Part shown: positions 5,989 through 11,469 of the stretch, in pieces
Layout: the number at the start of each line of letters is the position of its first letter
Position numbering within the stretch: the first letter of the stretch is position 1
Source: Acidimicrobiales bacterium
GTDB lineage: Bacteria > Actinomycetota > Acidimicrobiia > Acidimicrobiales > SZUA-35
Reading direction: 5' to 3'
Length of the DNA stretch: 12,221 nt
Assembly: GCA_013003325.1 (NCBI GenBank)
Contig: JABDJU010000193.1
Location: 1 to 12,221, forward strand
The notes under the pieces: model-generated
Seen by the model: only the letters and a program-made list of their open reading frames with translations
Database searches by the model: none
What the model was told of the DNA's origin: nothing
Program-made: the position numbers and the translations under genes

Positions 5989-6522
5989 CTAACGCCGGCT
6001 TGCCCGGGCTTTCTCGACCTCGGCAATAATCTGCTCGAGCGGGGGCCGATCGTCTGGTCCGGCACCCCGATACACCCATGACACGAGGCCATCGGGCCCG
6101 ATCACAACGTTGCCGCCGAGCTGGAGGGTGTCCTCGGTCGCGAGGTGGTAGGCCCGCAGGCCGTCGCGACGAAGAATCCGCCAGTAGCGCCGCAGAACCG
6201 CCCAGCCATACACCCGGACGAGCGAGCCCCTGCCGTATCCGAACCGGCGGTACAGAGTGCGTTCAACATCGACGAGGATCGGATAGGTCCACCCCGTGCG
6301 GGCCCGGTAGGCCCGCAGATACTTGGGGTCGCTGAAGGTCACCAAGGCAAACTCCACGTCGGGCCCAAACTCATCTGCTCTCGTTGCCACGTCGACGACA
6401 TGGTCCCGACACGGCAGTCAATGGATATGTCGGTGGAGAATCAACACAACGGTTTTGCCGGCCCGCTCGGCCAGCGACCACACGTCACCGTCGCTGTCGG
6501 GCAGGGTGAAGGCGGGTGTCAT
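5989..6522 (-). CDS. SelL-related/AhpC-TSA_2 thioredoxin-fold protein, candidate selenoprotein (UGA at codon 35)
   Basis: If UGA at 6418-6420 is read as selenocysteine, one 177-residue protein runs from the ATG at 6522 to the TAG at 5989. The N-terminal part (MTPAFTLPDSDGDVWSL, then KTVVLILHRHIH) is the first strand-helix unit of a peroxiredoxin-like fold. The UGA follows, then LPCRDHVVDVATRADEF. This gives U35-x-x-C38 exactly where relatives have a CxxC or single Cys after a strand ending in RH. The rest fits the same family: FALVTFSDPKYLRAYRARTG, RFGYGRGSLVRVYG, EDTLQLGGNVVIGPDG and a terminal GPDDRPP. There is no frameshift, and the reading frame is coherent on both sides. Such proteins are thiol/selenol redox enzymes, probably reducing peroxides or disulfides in the cytoplasm. 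A hairpin lies immediately after the UGA. No clear ribosome site or TANNNT box precedes the ATG. The alternative is a nonsense mutation or base-call error (TGC/TGT to TGA). Confidence 0.72.
6385..6416 (-). promoter_or_regulatory. SECIS-like hairpin downstream of the in-frame UGA
   Basis: Counting the U of UGA as 1, bases 5-18 pair with 22-36: UGCCGU with GUGGCA, then GUCGG with UCGAC, a single bulged G (base 25), then GAC with GUC, closing a CAU loop (bases 19-21). That is 14 pairs, three of them G-U. Bacterial SECIS elements lie directly 3' of the UGA inside the coding region, as this does. The canonical G in the first loop positions is not met in the fully paired fold, only if the upper four pairs open (a GGACCAUGUCGU loop). 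SelB binding is therefore inferred, not shown. Confidence 0.5.
6418..6420 (-). other. In-frame UGA, candidate selenocysteine codon
   Basis: UGA followed by C, a context that terminates relatively weakly. It occupies the position of the first cysteine of a CxxC motif: the next codons are CTG CCG TGT, giving U-L-P-C. Confidence 0.6.
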
Positions 6523-6534
6523 GGTAGAAGAAAC

Positions 6535-6564
6535 CGGCCGATCGTCCCGATCTGTTCCCGGCCG
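6535..6564. repeat. Nested inverted repeat between the MerE-like and Prx-like genes
   Basis: CGGCCG at 6535-6540 pairs with CGGCCG at 6559-6564. Inside it GATCG-TCC-CGATC (6540-6552) can form its own 5-bp hairpin, sharing one base with the outer arm. There is no T-run. It could attenuate transcription or affect translation of the downstream gene, or be incidental in GC-rich DNA. Confidence 0.3.
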
Positions 6565-6574
6565 TAAACGACCC

Positions 6575-6919
6575 CTAGGCCGGCGCCCGGCCGATGTCGC
6601 ACTGGCCGTCTGAACAATCGATGCCCTTGGTAGCCCGTCGCAAGTGGCGGAAGCCGACAGCCAGACCGATGCCGTAGATGACTCCGAACACGATGCCGAC
6701 CCCGAGTGTGTTGCGGCTGATGAGCGCACCGAAGGCGGAGCCGCCGAAGATCACACCGAGCACCGCCATCGAGAGGGGCAGATGACACGGGCAGAAGATG
6801 AACGACCACATCAGCCAGCGTCGCCCGCGGCGCTCCTGCTTCTTGGCCACCTCGAGGCCATCGGAGGCAGGGACCAATACGGGTTCTGCTTGTGCGATGT
6901 CGATGTGCGTGGTTGCCAC
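6575..6919 (-). CDS. MerE-like small CPCH membrane protein (putative metal transporter)
   Basis: A 114-residue protein with two predicted helices (about 37-58 and 73-90). The first contains FCPCHLPLSMAVLG (42-55), matching the TCPCHLPI motif of the mercury/organomercury transport protein MerE; Cys43 and Cys45 would face the membrane pore. MerE is about 78 residues, so this protein has an extra N-terminal tail (1-30) and a C-terminal cytoplasmic tail carrying a second cysteine pair, DCSDGQC (101-107). Movement of Hg(II) or a similar soft metal across the inner membrane is inferred from the motif only; no merA, merB, merP or merR is in the window. The GTG start at 6919 follows GGAAGGAG by 6 nt, a strong Shine-Dalgarno. 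The gene lies 66 nt after the PhzF gene and 52 nt before the UGA-containing redox gene on the same strand. Confidence 0.68.
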   Translation of the reverse strand: MATTHIDIAQAEPVLVPASDGLEVAKKQERRGRRWLMWSFIFCPCHLPLSMAVLGVIFGGSAFGALISRNTLGVGIVFGVIYGIGLAVGFRHLRRATKGIDCSDGQCDIGRAPA

Positions 6920-6925
6920 GTCGTG

Positions 6926-6933
6926 CTCCTTCC
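6926..6933 (-). promoter_or_regulatory. Strong ribosome binding site, MerE-like gene
   Basis: GGAAGGAG on the minus strand, 6 nt before the GTG at 6919. It fixes this start and contrasts with the leaderless genes around it. Confidence 0.65.
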
Positions 6934-6985
6934 CGGCCGGTCATAACGTGTATCGACGGCGCACCCGAGCCCCCTTTAGCGGCGT

Positions 6986-7822
6986 TCAAAGCCAGATGTC
7001 GCCGGCGACACGCGTGGTGGTGTCGCCTCCGATCCACAGTCCTCCGTCGCCGTCCTGGCTCACGTACGCCCTGCCGTTGCGACCCATGTGGTTGCCCTGG
7101 GCCGCGACGTAGGGGAACTCGACCTTGTCGTGGGCTTTGAGGTACATCGCCACGCCGGCGTTGGCCGACCCGGTGACCGGGTCTTCCCGAATGTCGGCTG
7201 AGAAGAAGCACCTCAGCTCGATATCTACGCCGCTGAGGTTCGAGCCGAGGCAGAAGACTGCGATGTCGACCTCGTCGTCGTCGACGGCTCTGGGCGTCAG
7301 CGTGGCGAGTCGTGCCGGGTCGGCCAGTTCGACCCCGATCCAGCGGGGACCGTTATCGATCCATTCGACGTTCACGACCTCGTCGTCGTCGAGCCCCAGC
7401 ACCGCCAGTGTGCGGAGCCGGCTGGTTTCGTCGGTCTGGCCGCTGCGGATCAGCGGCGGTGCCTCGAAGGCGAGACGGTTGCTGAGCAGGCTCAACGTGA
7501 CCAACCCGATACCGCATTCCTGCACCACCGTGCGGTCTGCGCGAGGTCGTCCTCCGGCCTCGAGCCATGCGTGGGCTGAACCGAGGGTGGGATGGCCGGC
7601 GAAGGGGAGCTCCTCGAACGGGGTGAAGATGCGAACGTAGTAGTCGGCGACGGGATCGGAGGGCGACAGAAGGAACGAGGTTTCGGAAAAGTTTGTCCAG
7701 TTGGCGATGCGCTGCATCTGCTCGGTGGTCAGATCGTCGGCGTCATGCACAACGGCGAGCGGGTTGCCATCGAACCCGTCTGTACAGAAGACATCGACCT
7801 CGCGAAAGGGAACCGAACCCAT
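6986..7822 (-). CDS. PhzF-family isomerase-like protein
   Basis: A 278-residue PhzF fold protein of full length (a GTG one codon earlier at 7825 is equally possible). The two diaminopimelate-epimerase-like halves are marked by VDVFCTDGFDGNPLAVV (near 9-25), NFSETSFLL with the catalytic Glu47, PFAGHPTLGSAHAWLEAGG, and in the second half EDPVTGSANAG. The general acid/base Glu of PhzF is retained. PhzF itself isomerises trans-2,3-dihydro-3-hydroxyanthranilate; most genome members, like YddE, have no proven substrate, and no phenazine genes are here. Its start overlaps the stop of the SnoaL-like gene (TGATG), so the two are probably translated in a coupled way. With the MerE-like gene 66 nt downstream, it may form a short operon. 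Confidence 0.9.
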   Translation of the reverse strand: MGSVPFREVDVFCTDGFDGNPLAVVHDADDLTTEQMQRIANWTNFSETSFLLSPSDPVADYYVRIFTPFEELPFAGHPTLGSAHAWLEAGGRPRADRTVVQECGIGLVTLSLLSNRLAFEAPPLIRSGQTDETSRLRTLAVLGLDDDEVVNVEWIDNGPRWIGVELADPARLATLTPRAVDDDEVDIAVFCLGSNLSGVDIELRCFFSADIREDPVTGSANAGVAMYLKAHDKVEFPYVAAQGNHMGRNGRAYVSQDGDGGLWIGGDTTTRVAGDIWL

Positions 7823-8232
7823 CACGGACTCATCTGCTCGAGCATCGCCATCATCGCTTGGTGCACTGCGTTCATTCCCTGCAGCGGTCGCACCATCACT
7901 TTGAACTCGACGATTCGGCCCTCGTCATCGCAGGTGATGATGTCGACGCCGTTAACCGTCTTGCCGTCCACGATCGTCTCGAACTCGAGAACGGCACGAT
8001 TCCCGGTGACCACCTCGGAGGTATAGCGAAAGTCGTTACCGCCCAGCGTTGCCGCCGCCGCGAACAGATACAGCCGCGTGATCTCGCCGCCCCGTTGGGG
8101 GGTGAAGACCACCGGTGAGTAGAACACACACCCGTCGTGGATCAGATTGTCGAGTGCGTCGAGCTTGGGCCCCCCATCGTGTTGCATGGCGACGTGCCAC
8201 TGCTCCAGACATCGATGAATCGCTGCGGTCAT
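7822..8232 (-). CDS. SnoaL/NTF2-like fold protein
   Basis: A 136-residue cone-shaped alpha+beta barrel protein of the NTF2/SnoaL superfamily. It has an N-terminal helix (MTAAIHRCLEQWHVAMQHDG), a short helix LDALDNLIHDGCVFYSPVVF, then strands YTSEVVTGNRAVLEFETIVDGKTVNGVDIITCDDEGRIVEFKVMVRPLQGM, the usual pattern of this fold. The C-terminus is a helix with several methionines. Members include cyclases, isomerases, hydrolases and ligand-binding proteins, so no reaction can be assigned. The ATG at 8232 has TATTCT 7 nt upstream. It is divergent from the crotonase-like gene across only 24 nt, and its stop overlaps the PhzF start. Confidence 0.82.
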   Translation of the reverse strand: MTAAIHRCLEQWHVAMQHDGGPKLDALDNLIHDGCVFYSPVVFTPQRGGEITRLYLFAAAATLGGNDFRYTSEVVTGNRAVLEFETIVDGKTVNGVDIITCDDEGRIVEFKVMVRPLQGMNAVHQAMMAMLEQMSP

Positions 8233-8239
8233 GGATCAG

Positions 8240-8245
8240 AGAATA
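8240..8245 (-). promoter_or_regulatory. -10 element, SnoaL-like gene (overlaps the divergent -10)
   Basis: TATTCT on the minus strand, 7 nt before the ATG at 8232. Its two outermost bases (8244-8245) are also the first two of the plus-strand -10 box. Confidence 0.58.
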
Positions 8246-8249
8246 GGGT
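8244..8249 (+). promoter_or_regulatory. -10 element, crotonase-like gene (overlaps the divergent -10)
   Basis: TAGGGT, 7 nt before the ATG at 8257. Together with the minus-strand box it forms a symmetric bidirectional promoter inside a 24-nt intergenic space. Any leader would be at most a few bases. Confidence 0.55.
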
Positions 8250-8256
8250 GACCGCC

Positions 8257-9012
8257 ATGGAATCAGTGCTGGTCGACCGCAAAGACGGATACGCAATCCT
8301 CACCCTCAACGATCCGGATCGGCGCAACGTTTTCACCCTAGACATGAGTGCCAGGCTGGTCGCCGCCCTCGACGAATTGGAGGACGACGAATCGATCAGC
8401 TCGGTGATCATCACCGGAGCGGGCAAAGGGTTCTGCTCCGGCGGCCATCTGGATGAGCTGTTGGCCAATCCCGGCCACGACGGGCTGCGCAAGGTGTACG
8501 CCGGGTTCATTCGAATGTCAGAAAGCCGGCTTGCGACGATCGCGGCGGTGAACGGTGCCGCCGTGGGCGCGGGCATGAACGCCGTGCTGTGCTGTGATCT
8601 CGTCGTCGCTGCCGAGTCGGCCAAGTTCGACAGCCGTTTCCTTCAGATCGGAATCGGTCCGGGCGGCGGGCACACGTGGCGCCTCCGCAACAAGACCGAC
8701 CTTCAGACGGTGAAGGCGATGGTGTTGTTCAGTCAGGTGCTCGACGGGGAGCGGGCCGCCGAAGTGGGATTGGCGTGGACCTGTGTGCCCGACGGCAAAC
8801 TGCTCGCCACGGCCGAAGCGATCGCGGCCAAAGCGGCGTCGGCGCCCAGAGAGCTTCTCATGCGCACCAAGGACACGATCCATCGCACCCAGACGATCGC
8901 CGACGGAGCTGCCGCGGTCGACAACGAGCTCGATACCCAGGTGTGGTCGATGGGTGAGCGGGCCTTCACCGAGATGGTCGCAGGGCTGAGGGCCCGCATG
9001 GCGGGCAAGTGA
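8257..9012 (+). CDS. Crotonase (enoyl-CoA hydratase/isomerase) superfamily protein without the hydratase glutamates
   Basis: A 251-residue crotonase-fold protein. Visible parts are the N-terminal ILTLNDPDRRNVF (14-26), the oxyanion-hole loop GFCSGGHLDEL (58-68), VNGAAVGAGMNAVLCCDLVVAAESAKF (98-124), IGIGPGGGHTW (131-141) and a C-terminal trimerisation helix. Compared with rat enoyl-CoA hydratase, the position of Glu144 is Asn108 and that of Glu164 is Phe128, so ordinary hydration is unlikely. Isomerase, thioesterase, hydrolase or dehalogenase-type chemistry on a CoA thioester remains open. I chose the ATG at 8257 because homologues begin with a short strand before KDGYAILTLN and because TAGGGT lies 7 nt upstream; an in-frame ATG at 8137 would run through the divergent gene. 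Its stop overlaps the acetyltransferase start by 4 nt. Confidence 0.87.
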   Translation: MESVLVDRKDGYAILTLNDPDRRNVFTLDMSARLVAALDELEDDESISSVIITGAGKGFCSGGHLDELLANPGHDGLRKVYAGFIRMSESRLATIAAVNGAAVGAGMNAVLCCDLVVAAESAKFDSRFLQIGIGPGGGHTWRLRNKTDLQTVKAMVLFSQVLDGERAAEVGLAWTCVPDGKLLATAEAIAAKAASAPRELLMRTKDTIHRTQTIADGAAAVDNELDTQVWSMGERAFTEMVAGLRARMAGK

Positions 9013-9452
9013 GTGACCTCATGACCGTTCATGTGGTCGATGCCGTCGACCTGACCACGGCTCAGCTTCACGATCTGCTCAAGCTCCGCGTCGACGTCTT
9101 CGTGGTGGAACAGAACTGCCCGTATCCCGAGCTCGACGGACGCGACCTCGAGCCCGGTACGACCCATCTGTGGATTGAGGTGGACCACGAACCTGCCGCC
9201 ACCCTGCGACTCTTGACCGATCCGGGGTGTCGCCGCATTGGGCGGGTGGCCACCGCGGCTGAACACCGCGGCGCGGGCTATGCCGCAACGCTCGTGCAGC
9301 GGGCGATCGGGCTCACTTCAGATCCGATCGAACTCGACGCTCAGAGCTACCTGCGCCAGTGGTACGAGCGGTTCGGGTTTGTGGTCACAGGCGACGAGTT
9401 CATCGAAGACGGCATTGCCCACGTCCCGATGCGGCGGGAGGCCGCCTTCTAG
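9009..9452 (+). CDS. ElaA-type GNAT N-acetyltransferase
   Basis: A 147-residue GNAT protein of the ElaA group. LLKLRVDVFVVEQNCPYPELDGRDLE (23-48) is nearly diagnostic. It is followed by the acetyl-CoA pyrophosphate loop RVATAAEHRGAGYA (79-92) and LDAQSYLRQWYERFGFVVTGDEFIEDGIAHVPM (109-141). The protein would move an acetyl group from acetyl-CoA to an unknown amine in the cytoplasm. The GTG start overlaps the crotonase stop as GTGA (9009-9012), implying translational coupling; an ATG four codons in (9021) is an alternative. No functional link to the crotonase-like protein is obvious beyond co-transcription. Confidence 0.9.
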   Translation: MSDLMTVHVVDAVDLTTAQLHDLLKLRVDVFVVEQNCPYPELDGRDLEPGTTHLWIEVDHEPAATLRLLTDPGCRRIGRVATAAEHRGAGYAATLVQRAIGLTSDPIELDAQSYLRQWYERFGFVVTGDEFIEDGIAHVPMRREAAF

Positions 9453-9475
9453 CAGCGATCAGGTGCCCGCTCCCG

Positions 9476-9481
9476 TAGGCT
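9476..9481 (+). promoter_or_regulatory. -10 element of leaderless promoter, SDR gene
   Basis: TAGGCT, 6 nt before the ATG at 9488, in the 35-nt gap after the acetyltransferase. No Shine-Dalgarno is present. Confidence 0.55.
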
Positions 9482-9487
9482 CGGCCG

Positions 9488-10273
9488 ATGGATGTGAATG
9501 CACTGTTCAGCGTGGCCGGCAAGACAGCCATCGTCACCGGCGGGTCACGAGGGATCGGCTACATGATCGCCGAAGGGCTTCTGTCGGGCGGTGCCAAGGT
9601 CTATATCACCGCTCGCAAGGCCGAGGCGTGCGATCAGGCCGCTCAGGAGCTCAGCGAGTTCGGTGAGTGCGTGTCGATTCCGGCCGACCTGTCGACCGCC
9701 GAAGGCCTCCATAGCTTCACCGACGCCTTCGCCACGAGCGAAGACAAGCTTCACATCCTCTGCAACAACGCAGGGGCCAACTGGGTCGCACCGCTGGGGG
9801 AGATGCCCGAATCCGGGTTCGACAAGGTGATCGACATCAACCTGAAGTCGCCGTTCTTCCTCACCCAGTCGTTGCTGCCCCAACTCAAGGCGGCTGGCAC
9901 AGCCGACGATCCGGCCCGGGTGATCATGACCGGCTCCATCAACGGGATCGCCGTGCCCACCTGGGTCGACAACTTCTCGTACTCGGCTTCGAAGGCCGGG
10001 ATTCACATGCTGGCTCGCCACATGGGCCACCGGCTGGCCAAAGACCATGTCACCGTCAACTCGATCGCACCGGGACCCTTCGAGTCGCGGATGATGGCCG
10101 CCGCCCTCGACGGCGACGGCCGAAAGCTGGTCGAATCGACCGTGCCCATGGGTCGAATCGGAACCCCCGAAGACATGGCCGGCACAGTGCTGTTCCTGAC
10201 GAGCCGGGCCGGCGCCTACATCAACGGTGCAACAATCCCCGTCGACGGTGGCATCACCGGTTTCGCCGGATGA
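9488..10273 (+). CDS. Short-chain dehydrogenase/reductase (SDR), classical type
   Basis: A 261-residue classical SDR with every hallmark. The dinucleotide loop is TGGSRGIG (17-24), with Arg43 shortly after (TARK) suggesting NADP(H) preference, and Asp67 in PADLS. It has NNAG (93-96), Asn118, and the catalytic Ser150, Tyr165 and Lys169 (TGSINGI and YSASKAG). SIAPGPFES (192-200) and PVDGGITGFAG near the end are also typical. It reduces or oxidises a carbonyl/alcohol pair; FabG-like and steroid/terpenoid-type enzymes share this pattern, so the substrate is unknown. The first gene of a probable two-gene operon with the MFS transporter (23 nt downstream), it begins with a leaderless signal. Confidence 0.93.
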   Translation: MDVNALFSVAGKTAIVTGGSRGIGYMIAEGLLSGGAKVYITARKAEACDQAAQELSEFGECVSIPADLSTAEGLHSFTDAFATSEDKLHILCNNAGANWVAPLGEMPESGFDKVIDINLKSPFFLTQSLLPQLKAAGTADDPARVIMTGSINGIAVPTWVDNFSYSASKAGIHMLARHMGHRLAKDHVTVNSIAPGPFESRMMAAALDGDGRKLVESTVPMGRIGTPEDMAGTVLFLTSRAGAYINGATIPVDGGITGFAG

Positions 10274-10285
10274 TCCGGTAGCGCC

Positions 10286-10291
10286 GGAGGA
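10286..10291 (+). promoter_or_regulatory. Ribosome binding site of the MFS transporter
   Basis: GGAGGA, 5 nt before the GTG at 10297. It supports this start for the second gene of the SDR-MFS pair. Confidence 0.6.
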
Positions 10292-10296
10292 CCGCT

Positions 10297-11469
10297 GTGG
10301 CCTCGACGCGCGAACCGTTTCCGTGGTGGAACGTGTCCTTGCTCGGCGTGCTCACCATCGCCGCCTACGGGTCGTGGTACTACTCGTTCGGGGTGCTGCT
10401 CGATCCGATCGTTGCCGACACGGGCTGGCCTCAGAGCTCGGTGGTTGCGTCGTTCGGCGGAGCCGGGATCGCGGGATCGCTGATCGCCCCCTATGGGGGT
10501 CGAGCCGTCGACACCCTGTCGCCTCGTCTGATCTTCGCTGCGACAGGTCTATTCGCCACCGCCGCCTTCTGGACCGCGGCGTGGGCTGACGCGCTGTGGG
10601 TCTTCATTACCGCAAGCGCGGCGGGGGGAGCCGTGCTGGCCGGGTTCGGGTTCTATCACGTGGCCCAGACGGTGGCGGTACGGACCGCACCCGCCGACGT
10701 TCCGCGGGCGGTTGGCTTGGTCACCTTGTACGGCGCCTTCGCCAGCACGCTCTACCTCCCTTTGGCCGCCTGGTTGGTCACCGGTCTCGAGTGGCGCTCA
10801 GCGCTGCGGATTCTTGCCACGATCACCGGGGTGGTCTTCCTGGCGGTGGCCCTGGCCTTGCCCGCACCGACGGGAAAACGGCTGCGCCGGGTGCCGACGC
10901 CGTCTTCGGAATTGCTTCGCCGTCCGTCGGTCCGGCGCTACGCGCTGGCGAGCGCCGCCGTCGGGGCGGCCAGCGGGATCATTCTGGTCTACCAGGTGCC
11001 CGTGATGGTGAGCGCCGGCCTGACCCTCACCACTGCGGCCTGGCTGGCCGGCCTGCGGGGCGTCACCCAATTCCTCGGTCGGGTACCGGTGACACAACTG
11101 GTGAACTGGTTGGGTACAGCCCGATCACTGAAGGCGGCATTCCTTGCGATTGCCGCAGGTGCGGTCTTGCTGGGGTGGGCGGTCAACCCAATGGTCGGAT
11201 TCCTCTACGTGGTTGTTGCCGGCTTTGGCATCGGTGCGACGTCGCCGCTGCAAGGAATCTACGGCAGCGAGCTGTTCGGAACCGACGAGTTGGGTCAGGG
11301 GATGGGCGTGATCACGATGGTCTTCGGTTTGGCCGCATCGACGGCGCCGGCGGCGGTGGCGGTCCTCAACGACATACACGACACCCGTTGGTGGGCCATT
11401 TCGATCAGCGCCTCGACCGCCTTCGTTGCGGCTCTGGCGGTTCGAACGCCCCAGCCAGCTACGGGCTGA
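10297..11469 (+). CDS. Major facilitator superfamily transporter
   Basis: A 390-residue inner-membrane protein with about 12 hydrophobic helices in two halves, separated by a basic cytoplasmic loop (TGKRLRRVPTPSSELLRRPSVRRYAL, about 189-214). The first half has the conserved region after helix 2, YGGRAVDTLSPRLIF (67-81), a variant of the GxxxDRxGRR motif A. Further parts include GFGFYHVAQTVAVRTAPADVPRAVGLVTLYGAFAS in the first half and GFGIGATSPLQGIYGSELFGTDELGQGMG in the second, like monocarboxylate/oxalate-type MFS proteins. The transported compound is unknown. Tandem placement after the SDR suggests uptake or export of that enzyme's substrate or product, which is inference. Its last 11 bases overlap the convergent beta-propeller gene. 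Confidence 0.92.
   Translation: MASTREPFPWWNVSLLGVLTIAAYGSWYYSFGVLLDPIVADTGWPQSSVVASFGGAGIAGSLIAPYGGRAVDTLSPRLIFAATGLFATAAFWTAAWADALWVFITASAAGGAVLAGFGFYHVAQTVAVRTAPADVPRAVGLVTLYGAFASTLYLPLAAWLVTGLEWRSALRILATITGVVFLAVALALPAPTGKRLRRVPTPSSELLRRPSVRRYALASAAVGAASGIILVYQVPVMVSAGLTLTTAAWLAGLRGVTQFLGRVPVTQLVNWLGTARSLKAAFLAIAAGAVLLGWAVNPMVGFLYVVVAGFGIGATSPLQGIYGSELFGTDELGQGMGVITMVFGLAASTAPAAVAVLNDIHDTRWWAISISASTAFVAALAVRTPQPATG

Noticed and set aside
5989..6522. Two separate genes or a frameshifted pseudogene instead of one UGA-containing gene.
   Set aside because: Both parts are in the same frame with no indel needed, the downstream part alone would lack the first strand and helix of its fold, and the break is exactly at the redox residue. 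A point nonsense mutation is kept as the alternative.
6535..6564. Rho-independent terminator upstream of the UGA-containing gene.
   Set aside because: The inverted repeat has no T-run on either strand; listed only as a repeat.
6519..7211. A 230-codon minus-strand frame spanning PhzF and the MerE-like gene.
   Set aside because: Arg-rich shadow frame; both overlapped genes are well supported by motifs.
8137..8256. N-terminal extension of the crotonase-like gene from an ATG at 8137.
   Set aside because: It runs antisense through the SnoaL-like gene and across both -10 boxes, and has no crotonase-like sequence.
152..9012. A complete DMSP demethylation pathway (DmdA plus the acyl-CoA dehydrogenase as DmdC and the crotonase as DmdD).
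   Set aside because: The dehydrogenase is about 180 residues too short for DmdC, the crotonase lacks the catalytic glutamates expected of DmdD, no DmdB ligase is present, and the genes are far apart on both strands with separate promoters.
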